In this document: positions 25,583 to 35,107 of the stretch, one piece after another
How positions within the stretch are numbered: the first letter of the stretch is position 1
Layout of the letters: the number at the start of each line of letters is the position of its first letter
Origin: Treponema sp.
Lineage (GTDB): Bacteria; Spirochaetota; Spirochaetia; Treponematales; Treponemataceae
Assembly: GCA_024402535.1 (NCBI GenBank)
Contig: JAKSTN010000013.1
Location: forward strand, 1 to 64,000
DNA length: 64,000 nt
Direction: 5' to 3'
Position numbers and translations under genes: made by a program
The notes under the pieces: generated by a model
What the model was told of the DNA's origin: nothing
The model's input: the letters and a program-made list of their open reading frames with translations, nothing else
The model's database searches: none

Positions 25583-27091
25583 TTACTCCTGTGAATCGCC
25601 GAGCATCATCATGCCCACGTCTTCTTTACTGATTTCTTTTGGATTAACAATGCCCATAACTTTTCCGTCGTGAATAACCATAAGGCGGTCAGACAGAGCC
25701 ATAAGAACATCCAGGTCTTCGCCGATGAACATAACACCGACGCCTTTTTTCTTCTGCTGGTTCAGCATGTCATAAACTGTGTAGCTGGCACCGATATCAA
25801 GTCCACGGACAGGGTAGGCAGTAACCAGAACTTTTGGCTTCATGCCGATTTCGCGTCCTAAAAGAACTTTCTGAATGTTTCCACCGGAAAGTTTCTTAAC
25901 CTGATGGCGGATTGATGGGGTAGAAATATCGTATTCACCGACGATAGCTTCGGCGCGATTTTTTCCCGCTTCACGGTCCATGAAGATGCCTTTTGATTCG
26001 TCATAGGTTTTAAGCATTACGTTATCAATAATGTTCATGCCGGCAACAAGGCCCATACCAAGGCGGTCCTCCGGAACAAAGCTCATGCGAAGTCCCTTCT
26101 TTTTGATTGCAAGTGGCGAAAGCCCGATAAGTTCGTCTCCTATGAATTTGATAGAACCGTTTTCCGGACGCAAAAGACCTGCAATTGCTTCACAAAGTTC
26201 TTTCTGCCCTGAGCCTGCAATACCTGCAACACCAAGGATTTCACCTCCGAAAAGATCAAAACTCATATCATTAAGAACCTTACGGTTTTCTTCATCATTG
26301 GTAAAAGTGACGTTTTGTACAGACAAAAGCGGGTTTTCGCTCTTTTCTGCGGCAGGTCTGTCAATTTCCAGGCTGATTGCCCGTCCTACCATTAAAGCGG
26401 TCAATTCTGCAGGATTTGAGGATTTTGTCTGTACAATTCCCACAAATTCGCCCTTTCTAAGCACTGCAACGCGGTCAGAAATGGCCATAACTTCATTCAT
26501 TTTGTGTGTAATGATGATTACAGTACAACCGGCTTCTTTCATGCGACGGAGAACATCAAAAAGGTGTTCAGTTTCCTGAGGTGTTAAAACGGCGGTTGGT
26601 TCATCCAGAATAAGGATATTTGCGCCGCGATACAGCACTTTCAAGATTTCTACAGTCTGTTTTTCGCTGACAGACATTTCGTAGATTTTTTTGTCAGGAT
26701 CGATTTTGAGTCCGTAAGTCTCTTCAAGTTTCAGGATTTTTTCACGAATCTGTTTTTTGTTTACAAAGAATCCTGCCTTTGTTTCGCCCATTGTAATGTT
26801 TTCCAGAGCGGACATAACATCGACCAGAAGATAGTGTTGGTGTACCATTCCGATTCCGGCAGAAATTGAATCTGCAGGACGGGCAAAATTCTGTTTTTTG
26901 CCGTCTATGAAAATGCTTCCGCTGTCAGGAGCATAAAGACCGGCCAGCATATTAACAAGGGTTGTTTTCCCTGAACCGTTTTCGCCAAGCAGAGCCAGGA
27001 TTTCGCCTTTTTCAATATCAAGGCTGACATCACTGTTTGCGTGGACTTCACCAAAAGTTTTTGAGATATGTTGAAGAGAAATAAAAGACAT
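25583..27091 (-). CDS. Nucleoside-type ABC transporter ATPase with two nucleotide-binding domains
   Basis: The 502-residue product is two ABC domains in tandem. The first (about 1-240) has a full Walker A (GENGSGKTT), a variant signature (MSVSEKQTVEI) and Walker B (ILILDEPTAVL). The second (about 250-500) has GIAGSGQKEL and PKVLVTAYPVRGLDIG in place of intact Walker A and B, but a good signature (LSGGNIQKVLLGRE). This asymmetry is usual for the YufO/NupO and RbsA-like group. It powers the two permeases encoded downstream. TAAAAT at 27098-27103 ends 6 nt before the ATG and no ribosome site is visible, so the operon message may be leaderless. Confidence 0.92.
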   Translation of the reverse strand: MSFISLQHISKTFGEVHANSDVSLDIEKGEILALLGENGSGKTTLVNMLAGLYAPDSGSIFIDGKKQNFARPADSISAGIGMVHQHYLLVDVMSALENITMGETKAGFFVNKKQIREKILKLEETYGLKIDPDKKIYEMSVSEKQTVEILKVLYRGANILILDEPTAVLTPQETEHLFDVLRRMKEAGCTVIIITHKMNEVMAISDRVAVLRKGEFVGIVQTKSSNPAELTALMVGRAISLEIDRPAAEKSENPLLSVQNVTFTNDEENRKVLNDMSFDLFGGEILGVAGIAGSGQKELCEAIAGLLRPENGSIKFIGDELIGLSPLAIKKKGLRMSFVPEDRLGMGLVAGMNIIDNVMLKTYDESKGIFMDREAGKNRAEAIVGEYDISTPSIRHQVKKLSGGNIQKVLLGREIGMKPKVLVTAYPVRGLDIGASYTVYDMLNQQKKKGVGVMFIGEDLDVLMALSDRLMVIHDGKVMGIVNPKEISKEDVGMMMLGDSQE

Positions 27092-27097
27092 GTTTTT

Positions 27098-27141
27098 ATT
27101 TTATCGCAATTTAAAGATATATTATAGAAGATGCCGATAAT
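27098..27141. promoter_or_regulatory. Divergent leaderless promoters, transporter operon and GH18-like gene
   Basis: TAAAAT on the minus strand (27098-27103) ends 6 nt before the ATPase start. GATAAT on the plus strand (27136-27141) ends 7 nt before the GH18-like start. Neither -35 is convincing, and neither gene has a Shine-Dalgarno sequence. Confidence 0.5.
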
Positions 27142-27148
27142 ATAAGAG

Positions 27149-28114
27149 ATGAAACGATTTGTGCTCATGCTGATTTTTTTTGCTGTTCTCGCTTCAGCTT
27201 TTTCCGCAGGGAAAAAAGATGAAGATCCTAAACCGCTTTATTTTGATGAAACGTGGGGATACGTTTCCATGGCTAAAGCCTCTGAATATCGGGATGACCT
27301 GCCATTAACGGATGTATGTTATTTTTCAGCAGATGTAAACTGTTACGGCGAATTAATAAGTGTTCCAAAAATTGATGCAATTCCGGTGGAAGGAAAACGC
27401 CGTCACATGGTTTTCATCTGCGATTCAAAAAGCCTTACACATTTTGTTCTGGATCCTCAGTATGGTGTGAGGGCAAATATTATTTCCCAGCTGATAGAAG
27501 CCGTGCAGCCTTTTGAAGGACTGAATATAGATATGGAACTGGTGCCGGCCCGCGATAGAGATTTGTTTTTATCTTTTGTGGCCGAGCTCCGCGAGAGACT
27601 GCCTGAAAAAATTTTGAGTGTGTGTGTGCCGGCAAGGGTGCGACGGCTCCAGGATGATGTTTACCCTTACAAGGAAATAGCAAACTTGTGCGATCGCGTT
27701 TTCATTATGGCGTATGATGAACACTGGAGCGGCGGCGTCCCTGGACCTGTTGCTTCGCCACAGTGGTGCAATAATGTTGCAGCTTATGCTTTGAAATCTA
27801 TTCCTCAGGAAAAAATAATAATGGGACTGCCTTTTTACGGGAGAACCTGGGCAGACAAATCTACATCCGGAGCCTGGTATTACGAAACAGCAATGAAACG
27901 GCTGGAAGAAAACAATGTAGATAATTTAATTTATGAAGATGGCATACCTACTTTTTCATTTACCACAGAAGTAAAAGTTACAGGCTACCTGAACGATGTG
28001 TATTCATTATGGCATCTTGCCGATTCTTATAAAAAAGTGAACATCGGGAAAATCGGGTACTGGAGAATCGGGCAGGAAGACCCGGCCGTGTGGGATTTTT
28101 TGTTAGTGAAATAA
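27149..28114 (+). CDS. Secreted GH18-like glycosidase
   Basis: The 321-residue product has a signal peptide (about 1-20, ending FSA). The barrel shows the family 18 motif as GLNIDMELV, with E130 as the catalytic acid and D128 before it, and FIMAYDEHW on a later strand. The first Asp of the usual D-x-x-D-x-D-x-E is replaced (FEGLNIDME), which is common in the SleL/YdhD-like branch that acts on peptidoglycan. It could cut chitin-like or peptidoglycan N-acetylglucosamine bonds in the periplasm. Active-site residues are mostly intact, so activity is plausible but the substrate is unknown. A leaderless promoter is likely. Confidence 0.8.
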   Translation: MKRFVLMLIFFAVLASAFSAGKKDEDPKPLYFDETWGYVSMAKASEYRDDLPLTDVCYFSADVNCYGELISVPKIDAIPVEGKRRHMVFICDSKSLTHFVLDPQYGVRANIISQLIEAVQPFEGLNIDMELVPARDRDLFLSFVAELRERLPEKILSVCVPARVRRLQDDVYPYKEIANLCDRVFIMAYDEHWSGGVPGPVASPQWCNNVAAYALKSIPQEKIIMGLPFYGRTWADKSTSGAWYYETAMKRLEENNVDNLIYEDGIPTFSFTTEVKVTGYLNDVYSLWHLADSYKKVNIGKIGYWRIGQEDPAVWDFLLVK

Positions 28115-28160
28115 AGTGTAAAATTAAAAATGAAATAACTAAACGAACGGAGGATTGGTT

Positions 28161-29882
28161 ATGAAAAAAATAGCATCACTTTCAAAGGCCGCAGCCCTGG
28201 CTGTTGTTTTTGGAATGATCATGGGTCTCGCAGGCTGCGGCAATAAAGCAGCTCTTAAAGACGGAACCTATTCAGGAACAGGCGATGGACGTAATGGTGC
28301 CATCGAAGTTGAAATTACAGTAGCCGGCGGAAAAGTGTCGGGAGCAAAGATTCTTAAAGAAGATGAAACTGATTTTGCAAAGCCTGCTGCTGCAAAAATC
28401 GTTGAAAAATTTGCTGCAAAGGGAACAACAAAAGGAATCGATGCAGTTTCTGGTTCAACAATCACTTCCAAGGCAACTCTTGCTGCTCTGGATGCTGCCA
28501 TGGCAAAAGCAAAAGGTGAAGTTGTAAAAGAAGAAAAAGCAAAAGATACAAGTTGTGACATCGTAATCATCGGTGCCGGTGGTGCAGGTCTTACAGCTGC
28601 TACAGAAGCTGCTTCAAAAGGAAAGAAAGTAATCGTTGTAGAAAAAATGGGTAACGCCGGTGGAAACACAATTTCTTCAACTGGTGGTCTTAACGCTTCA
28701 GAAACTTCCATTCAGAAAAAACTTGGAATTGAAGACTCTAACGAATCTTACTATGAAGACACAATGAAAGGCGGATACAATAAAAATAATCCTGACCTGG
28801 TTCGCAACATGGTTGAAAAATCAGCTGAGACTGTAGACTGGCTTATTTCAATTGGTGCAGACCTTACAGACGTTGGTAAGATGGCCGGTTCTTCAAACAA
28901 ACGTACACATAGACCTCAGGGTGGTGCCGCTGTCGGTGCTCACCTGGTTCCAGTTCTGGAAGCTGCTGCAAATAAAGCAGGTGCTGAAATCCGCTACAAC
29001 GCAAAAGTTGTTGAAATTCTTAAGGATGCAAAAGGTGCAGCCTGCGGTGTAAAAGTTTCTGCAAAGAACGGTGAATACAAAATCGCAGCTAAGGCTGTAA
29101 TCGTTGCAGCCGGTGGTTTTGGTGCCAACCCTGACATGGTTGTTTCTTACAAACCTGAACTTGCAGGCTTTGGAACAACTAACCACAAAGGCGCAACAGG
29201 TGACGCATTTGATCTTATGAAACCTTTCAATGCTGCCCTTACTCAGATGGATGAAATTCAGACTCACCCAACTGTAGTTCCAGGAAACGGAACAATGATT
29301 ACAGAAGCTGTTCGTGGAAACGGTGCAATCATGATCAACCGTGACGGAAAACGTTTTTGCACAGAAATGGCAACCCGCGACGTTATGTCAAAAGCAATTC
29401 TTGAACAGACAGGAAAAACAGCTTACCTGTTCTTTGATCAGGATGTTCGTGAATCACTTAAAGCTATTGAAGGCTACGTAAAGAACGGTCTCCTTACACA
29501 GGCTGATACAGTTGCTGAACTGGCACAGAAACTTTCTATTCCGGCTGATGCACTTGAAGCAGAACTTAAAGCTTATGCTGAAATCCAGGCAAGCGGAAAT
29601 GACCCTCTGGGACGCAAGGCAAATGAAATGCCTCGTCCACTTACAAAAGGACCTTTCTATGCTGTAGAAGTTGGACCTGCAATTCACCACACAATGGGTG
29701 GTGTTGTAATCAACACAAAAGCTGAAGTTCTGGATACAGATGGAAAAGTTGTTCCAGGCCTTTATGCTGCAGGTGAAGTAACAGGCGGTGTTCACGGTGG
29801 AAACCGCCTTGGTGGAAATGCTGTTGCAGATATCTGTGTTTACGGAAAAATTGCTGCTGATACAGCAGTAGAAAATCTGTAA
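28161..29882 (+). CDS. Flavocytochrome-c-type reductase lipoprotein with FMN-binding domain
   Basis: From the ATG at 28161 (GGAGG 7 nt upstream) the product has 573 residues: a lipoprotein signal with Cys26 (LAGC), an FMN-binding domain (about 33-110) with the ApbE flavinylation motif DAVSGST (Thr100), and an FAD domain starting at IVIIGAGGAGLTAA. Late motifs TMGGVVIN and GLYAAGEVTGGVHGGNRLGG are typical of fumarate, urocanate and related reductases. There is no haem domain. It is expected to be an exported extracytoplasmic reductase using a terminal acceptor such as fumarate or a cinnamate-like acid; the acceptor is not determined. Electrons would come from a membrane donor not seen here. 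Confidence 0.9.
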   Translation: MKKIASLSKAAALAVVFGMIMGLAGCGNKAALKDGTYSGTGDGRNGAIEVEITVAGGKVSGAKILKEDETDFAKPAAAKIVEKFAAKGTTKGIDAVSGSTITSKATLAALDAAMAKAKGEVVKEEKAKDTSCDIVIIGAGGAGLTAATEAASKGKKVIVVEKMGNAGGNTISSTGGLNASETSIQKKLGIEDSNESYYEDTMKGGYNKNNPDLVRNMVEKSAETVDWLISIGADLTDVGKMAGSSNKRTHRPQGGAAVGAHLVPVLEAAANKAGAEIRYNAKVVEILKDAKGAACGVKVSAKNGEYKIAAKAVIVAAGGFGANPDMVVSYKPELAGFGTTNHKGATGDAFDLMKPFNAALTQMDEIQTHPTVVPGNGTMITEAVRGNGAIMINRDGKRFCTEMATRDVMSKAILEQTGKTAYLFFDQDVRESLKAIEGYVKNGLLTQADTVAELAQKLSIPADALEAELKAYAEIQASGNDPLGRKANEMPRPLTKGPFYAVEVGPAIHHTMGGVVINTKAEVLDTDGKVVPGLYAAGEVTGGVHGGNRLGGNAVADICVYGKIAADTAVENL

Positions 29883-29893
29883 AGCTTTTACTT

Positions 29894-31276
29894 TTACATC
29901 AACTCTTCCATGATGAGCTTGTAGGCATAGCCCCAGGCATCTACAAAGGCCCAGTCATGGGTATCATCAGGAAGTACAATAAGTTCAACAAGTGATGATT
30001 TTGTTTTCATTCTGTCATACAGTTTTTCGCTGTTTGCGAATGGAACAGAATCATCAGTTGGACTATGAAGTATTTTTACTTTTACATTTTCAAGAACAGG
30101 CACATCAAAAGCATCATTCTTTTCCAGAAGGTTTTTTAATGCCATACCGCCTTCTGAGTTTTCAGGATTAAACAGCCAGTCACGAGCTTCGTCTGAAAGC
30201 ATTGTATAGCAAGGCTGGTCTCCAAGATATTCATCAATTTTTTCTTCCAGATCTGCTTTCGAAGATTTATTCAGGAATAAAGGAACTACATCTGAAAGGA
30301 ATTTTTCATTGAACACACGGTTCTTATCCAGAAGTACAGGATTTATTTTTTCCCAACCTAAGAAACAGTAAGGCATATAGAAAGGATGCGGATATTTATT
30401 TTCAGACTTAAAGCATTCAACCATTGCTCCTGAAACATCAGCAGGTGCCGCCATAGGAAGAATCAGTTTTATATCTATGCCTTCTACAGGATCTTTCTTA
30501 AGTTCTTCCATAAGAGCCAGAGTTGTAAAACCTCCTTCTGAATAGCCTGCCAGAGCAACTTTTCCATTAAAAATCATCTCATTGTCATAAAAGCCTTCAT
30601 TCTTAGCTGTAGTAAGAAATTGAACTGCTGCATTCAGCGCGTCGCGGGAAGAAATACCCAGAGCTTCTTTATTCATGTAAGGATGAAAAATTTCTTTCTG
30701 TGTTTCACCAAAACCTGGTGTTTCAGGAAGAAGAACTGCAACTCCTGTAGATGCAAGATACCAGGCAGTCCACCATTCAGAATAGTTTGAATTATGTGTT
30801 GTGGTTCCTGTATCCGAGCCAATCAAAGTTCCATGATTGATTTCAACAAGAGGGAATTCTTCATTTTTTGTATTTGAATATGGAATAAGAAGGGTAGCAC
30901 ATTCTTCCTTTGCTTCCCCTTCAGAATATTCAGAAATATAACGGATATCGTACCAAAGAAGATTTATATTTTTTGTTCTTTTTGATTTAGCTGTTTCCAG
31001 AGTATTTTTTTTGAAAGTCTCAAAACGTTCCCCTGTAAGATGATCTTCATTTTCAAAATGCTGCAATACTTTGCACATATAAGAATATGCATCTCTGTCT
31101 CCGCAATAAGCAGCCGCCTTCAAATCCCCTTTATTTTCATTGTATCCGTCTTTATACCGAATAGACTTACAGTTTTTATTTTCGAGGTAAAGGGTAAAAC
31201 CTGAATTTGTCTGACAGGCAGAAAAAACAAGAACTGCCAGAACCATACATAATAAGTAATTAAAATTTTTTCTCAT
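29894..31276 (-). CDS. Alpha/beta-hydrolase lipoprotein, secretory-lipase-like
   Basis: The 460-residue product has a lipobox (FSAC, Cys21), so it is a membrane-anchored exported protein. The nucleophile is S246 in ALAGYSEGGFT. Before it lies EINHGTLIGSD, resembling the oxyanion loop, and later LHSPTDDSVPFA provides the Asp and PDDTHDW the His. The G-Y-S-E-G-G elbow and long helical insert resemble secretory lipases and some plant-ester hydrolases. GGAG lies about 8 nt before the start. It converges with the reductase gene (11 nt between stops). The substrate is unknown. Confidence 0.8.
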   Translation of the reverse strand: MRKNFNYLLCMVLAVLVFSACQTNSGFTLYLENKNCKSIRYKDGYNENKGDLKAAAYCGDRDAYSYMCKVLQHFENEDHLTGERFETFKKNTLETAKSKRTKNINLLWYDIRYISEYSEGEAKEECATLLIPYSNTKNEEFPLVEINHGTLIGSDTGTTTHNSNYSEWWTAWYLASTGVAVLLPETPGFGETQKEIFHPYMNKEALGISSRDALNAAVQFLTTAKNEGFYDNEMIFNGKVALAGYSEGGFTTLALMEELKKDPVEGIDIKLILPMAAPADVSGAMVECFKSENKYPHPFYMPYCFLGWEKINPVLLDKNRVFNEKFLSDVVPLFLNKSSKADLEEKIDEYLGDQPCYTMLSDEARDWLFNPENSEGGMALKNLLEKNDAFDVPVLENVKVKILHSPTDDSVPFANSEKLYDRMKTKSSLVELIVLPDDTHDWAFVDAWGYAYKLIMEELM

Positions 31277-31316
31277 AAAACATCTCCGTAAAAACTTTTT
31301 ATTTAATATTAATATA

Positions 31317-32684
31317 TTAGTTGTTTGTTAGATTTTTGAAAATGTGGCGGATAAGGAAAATGGATGCGATACACATTCCTATTTCTGCCACAGTCTGTGA
31401 AAATCCGATTCCGTAAATTGGAATGAATTTATTCAGGATAATGATGGCAGGAATTTCCAGAATGATTTTTCTGAGGAATGCGAAGAAGAGAGCATATTTT
31501 CCAAAACCGCAGGCTTGGAAAATTCCGATTGCCAGGAAGTCCATGCATAAGAATGGAATTGCAGTGGACATGAGTCGGAGATAGGTTTTTCCGTAATTCA
31601 CAATTATATCGTTGTCCAGGAACAGGCGCACAAGCTGCGGTGCAAATGCCATATAAATAAAAGTTGTAACGGCAAGGAAGGCAACGTCAACTTTAACTGT
31701 GAACTTAAGAACGTCTTTCATGCGCTGAGTATTTTTTGCGCCGAAGTTGTAACCGATAATCGGCATGACGCCTTGTCCGATTGCCATGGCGATATAAAAT
31801 GATATTACGTTGATTTTTCCTGCGATTCCCATACTTGCCACAACGTCGGAACCATATGTGGCGGCGAGATTGTTCTGGATTGTCATGCCAGTTACGTTTA
31901 GAAGATTCTGGATACAAGCAGGAATTCCAACTGCAAAAATTCCAAGTACAATTTCTTTTCTGAAACCGAATTTTCTTGGATCTACACAAACACATGTCTG
32001 TCCACGTTTTACAATCAGGAAGCCTGCAAAAACAAGACAGGCGGCACAGTTTCCTATAAAAGTTGCAAGTCCCGCGCCTACAACTCCCATACCGAGGAAC
32101 TGTGGCAGAATAAGGAAAGGATCCAGAATCATATTTAAAACACAACCGCTCATGGCACCTATGCTTGCAATCAGGGCGCTTCCTTCGGAACGGACAAGAT
32201 GGGAAAGAGTTACATTCATTATGGCCGGAACGGCGCCCAACGTGCAGGTCCAGAAAAGGTAGTCTCTTGTCGGAATCAGAGTACTTTCTGTTGCGCCAAG
32301 CAGATTCAAAAAGAAAGGCTGGAAAGCTGTGTAACCGACGGCAAAAATAATTGAAAAAATCAGGGCGCTGTAAAAACCGAAGGCACTGCTTTTTGCAACA
32401 GTGTCAAAGTCTTTGCGTCCTAATCCGCGGCTCATCATGCTGGAAGTACCAACTCCAAAAAGATTGTTTATAGCGTTGAATGCTAAAAGGACCGGGCCCG
32501 CAAGGGTTACAGCGGCATTCTGGATAGGATCTCCTGTCATGCCAACGAAGTAGGTGTCGGCAATGGAGTAAAGGACCATTACAAGAGTGCCCATAATTGC
32601 CGGAATGCAGAGCTTCATTACGGCCTGCGGCACGGGCATAGTTTCGAAAAGAATTGTTCTATCTTGTGGATTATTTTGTTTCAT
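31317..32684 (-). CDS. MATE-family efflux transporter
   Basis: The 455-residue product has about 12 membrane helices in two related halves. Typical motifs are PAIMGTLVMVLYSIADTYFV near the N-terminus, AIGQGVMPIIGYNFGAKN in the second half and SRGLGRKD. This is the layout of sodium- or proton-driven multidrug and toxin extruders. It starts 7 nt after the stop of the CE2 esterase gene and is therefore in the same operon; an AAGG 14 nt upstream is the only ribosome signal. The substrate is unknown. Confidence 0.9.
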   Translation of the reverse strand: MKQNNPQDRTILFETMPVPQAVMKLCIPAIMGTLVMVLYSIADTYFVGMTGDPIQNAAVTLAGPVLLAFNAINNLFGVGTSSMMSRGLGRKDFDTVAKSSAFGFYSALIFSIIFAVGYTAFQPFFLNLLGATESTLIPTRDYLFWTCTLGAVPAIMNVTLSHLVRSEGSALIASIGAMSGCVLNMILDPFLILPQFLGMGVVGAGLATFIGNCAACLVFAGFLIVKRGQTCVCVDPRKFGFRKEIVLGIFAVGIPACIQNLLNVTGMTIQNNLAATYGSDVVASMGIAGKINVISFYIAMAIGQGVMPIIGYNFGAKNTQRMKDVLKFTVKVDVAFLAVTTFIYMAFAPQLVRLFLDNDIIVNYGKTYLRLMSTAIPFLCMDFLAIGIFQACGFGKYALFFAFLRKIILEIPAIIILNKFIPIYGIGFSQTVAEIGMCIASIFLIRHIFKNLTNN

Positions 32685-32691
32685 AGATAAT

Positions 32692-33813
32692 TTATTCCTT
32701 GTTTATAAACTTTTGTAATGCATTTGTAAGTACATTTGCTCCTTTTTTGTGTCCTTTTTCAGTCGGATGCCAATCGGCAGCATATGTAGGTGTCTGCGGA
32801 AGTTTTACGCTTGTTACTTTTGAATCCCCTGTTTCAGCCGAATATGTATTTACAGCTTTCTGAATATTCGGGTAAAGGTTGGCCCCCATTAGCCCTAATG
32901 TACATACAATCTGTGCTTCTGGATTTTTTTCGCGGATAATTTTCAGGAATTCAATGTAGCCGTCTTCGTAAACTTTGCATTTAGCAGGATCCCCTTTTGT
33001 GTAACTGGCATCGTTTGTCCCAAGATTGATTACAACAATGTCAGGTTGCCATGTAGAAAAATCCCATGGAAGTCGCTGCCCCATATATGATTTTTTTCCA
33101 AAGCCGGTGTAAGTGAAACCAGTTTTGTCATAGGCCATTTTCATGATCTGTTTGTCTTTAATAAGACCATCTCCCGAATAGCCTGAAATAATGCCCCAGC
33201 CGGAACATGAAACCATGCTGTAGTCTGCGTTCAAGTTTGAAGCTGTTTTGTATGCGTAAGTTTTTGTAGCATCTTCGGTTTGTGTAGAAAAATGATGATT
33301 GCGTTTTTCATCATCTACTCCGTAACCGCAGGTTATGGAATCTCCAACAAATTCAATTTTAAGTTTGTTTTCGTTTACGGGTGAAATAGTTTTTCCATCA
33401 TCTACAGAAATGGTTTTGATTCCAAAAACGGAATGTGTGCTTTCGGATAGTTTGATGATTTTTATTTCATGACTTCCGGAAATTTTTTCAAAAACGGTAA
33501 TTTTTTCTTCCCGATTCTGCATAAGAATGTTATGAGTCCGTTCACCGTCAACAAAAACAGCCACGCGGCAAACAGATGTGTTTCCTTCAACAGGTTGTCC
33601 ATTAGCTTTGTTGTCACCTGCAAGAGTGATTTCAACTTTTGAAGAATCAGTTTCAAAAGCTACCCCTGTTGCTGAAAAACAGTTCCACAAAATATCACCG
33701 TCATAATAAGTTCGACCAAGAAATTTGACATTTTCTTTAGTGGCTTTATAATCAGCGGCAAATAAAGAACCAGAAATTATTAATAGAGAAAAAAATGGGA
33801 TTATTCGTTTCAT
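32692..33813 (-). CDS. CE2-type SGNH carbohydrate esterase, secreted
   Basis: From the ATG at 33813 the product has 373 residues: a signal peptide (cleavage near LFA), an N-terminal beta domain (about 20-140) and an SGNH hydrolase domain. Catalytic motifs are FVGDSITCGYGV (Ser159), INLGTNDAS and DWHPTEKGH (Asp347 and His349). The jelly-roll plus SGNH layout fits carbohydrate esterase family 2, which removes acetyl groups from plant polysaccharides. The start is favoured because TACAAT at 33820-33825 ends 6 nt upstream; the longer frame passes through that promoter. No ribosome site is seen. Confidence 0.87.
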   Translation of the reverse strand: MKRIIPFFSLLIISGSLFAADYKATKENVKFLGRTYYDGDILWNCFSATGVAFETDSSKVEITLAGDNKANGQPVEGNTSVCRVAVFVDGERTHNILMQNREEKITVFEKISGSHEIKIIKLSESTHSVFGIKTISVDDGKTISPVNENKLKIEFVGDSITCGYGVDDEKRNHHFSTQTEDATKTYAYKTASNLNADYSMVSCSGWGIISGYSGDGLIKDKQIMKMAYDKTGFTYTGFGKKSYMGQRLPWDFSTWQPDIVVINLGTNDASYTKGDPAKCKVYEDGYIEFLKIIREKNPEAQIVCTLGLMGANLYPNIQKAVNTYSAETGDSKVTSVKLPQTPTYAADWHPTEKGHKKGANVLTNALQKFINKE

Positions 33814-33819
33814 AGGAAA

Positions 33820-33889
33820 ATTGTAGCATCTATCAAAATCTGATTCCATAAATGCATGTTATGGTAAAAAAATGAATATGTTGTAAAAT
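33820..33889. promoter_or_regulatory. Divergent leaderless promoters, CE2 esterase and phosphodiesterase
   Basis: TACAAT on the minus strand (33820-33825) ends 6 nt before the esterase ATG. TAAAAT on the plus strand (33884-33889), preceded by TG, ends 6 nt before the phosphodiesterase ATG. The -35 regions are weak. Confidence 0.5.
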
Positions 33890-33895
33890 GAAATT

Positions 33896-35098
33896 ATGAC
33901 AAAAGAAAATCCAAATGAACCATGCTTTCCGGATTACACAGACAGCATTCTGAATCTTTCAAACTCAATTCTGAAATATTATGGAGTTGAACCGTTCCAT
34001 GAAACTCATCCTGGAGCCGACTATCTTCTTTCAAAAAATTTCCCTCATGTGGTTGTTATCCTTCTTGATGGACTGGGAATGAATATTCTTGAACGGAATC
34101 TGACTTACCGCGACTTTTTGCGTCGTAATCTGTATTCAGATTATTCTTCAGTTTTTCCTCCAACAACAACAGCAAGCACCACAACTTTTCTTTCGGGATT
34201 AAGTCCTGTGGAACACGGCTGGCTTGGTTGGGATGTATATTTCAAACAGGAAGATAAAACTGTTTGCTGTTTTCAGAACACTCTTCAGAATACAGATGAA
34301 CCGGCTGCCGATTACAATGTTGCAAGAAAATATCTTCCATACAAAAACATAATCGATCTGATCAATGAAAGCGGTAATGCAAAGGCAAATGCCATTTTTC
34401 CTTTTGGTGAAAATGCTTATACAGAATTACGTGATTGGGTTCAGGCAATCAAGGACTCTGTTAATACTCCGCAAAAAACTTTCACTTATGCTTACTGGGA
34501 AAGCCCTGATTATGAACTTCACCGTCAGGGTAATCGTAGTAATGATGTAATGAAAATGATAAATGATTTGAATGCAGAAATGGCTTATCTTTGTGGAACA
34601 ACCAAAGATACTCTTTTCCTTATTACGGCGGATCACGGACACGAAGACATTCAGAACGTTTTCCTTCAGGAAGATTATCCGGAAATTGCAAAGATGCTTG
34701 AACGTCCGAGCAGTTTAGAACCTCGTGCCATAAGCTTTTATGTGAAGGATGAATACAAAGATTCGTTTGCCCGCGAGTTCAATGACAAGTTCAGTAAGGA
34801 TTACATTCTATTTACAAAAGAAGAAGTTCTGGAAAAGAAATTATTCGGTCCAGGTAAACCGAATGAAAATTTGACTGGCATCGGGGACTTTGTCGCTGTC
34901 GCAATTTCTTTTAAAACTATTTTATGGAATAAAAGCTGCACTCAGTTTAAGTCACATCATGCAGGCCTTAGAAAAGAAGAAATGCGTATTCCGTTAATCT
35001 GGTACGGAAAGAAAGCCCGGAAAAATGTTGGGAACAAAATATTCCTGACGACTCTTGCGCTGATCGTAGCATTTATTGTTTATATTCTTGTGATATAG
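33896..35098 (+). CDS. Type I phosphodiesterase / nucleotide pyrophosphatase-like protein
   Basis: The 400-residue product is an alkaline-phosphatase superfamily member. The first metal-binding Asp is in VVVILLDGLGMNIL and the likely nucleophile Thr is in FPPTTTASTTTFLSGLSP. Later metal ligands are in ESPDYELHRQG and ITADHGHEDI, and the final His is in FKSHHAGL. The last 25 residues form a single hydrophobic helix, a C-terminal anchor, while no signal peptide is seen, so the catalytic part is probably cytoplasmic or its topology is unusual. Family members cleave phosphodiester or pyrophosphate bonds. The gene is likely leaderless and ends at a strong hairpin. Confidence 0.85.
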   Translation: MTKENPNEPCFPDYTDSILNLSNSILKYYGVEPFHETHPGADYLLSKNFPHVVVILLDGLGMNILERNLTYRDFLRRNLYSDYSSVFPPTTTASTTTFLSGLSPVEHGWLGWDVYFKQEDKTVCCFQNTLQNTDEPAADYNVARKYLPYKNIIDLINESGNAKANAIFPFGENAYTELRDWVQAIKDSVNTPQKTFTYAYWESPDYELHRQGNRSNDVMKMINDLNAEMAYLCGTTKDTLFLITADHGHEDIQNVFLQEDYPEIAKMLERPSSLEPRAISFYVKDEYKDSFAREFNDKFSKDYILFTKEEVLEKKLFGPGKPNENLTGIGDFVAVAISFKTILWNKSCTQFKSHHAGLRKEEMRIPLIWYGKKARKNVGNKIFLTTLALIVAFIVYILVI

Positions 35099-35107
35099 AT
35101 TTATGTG

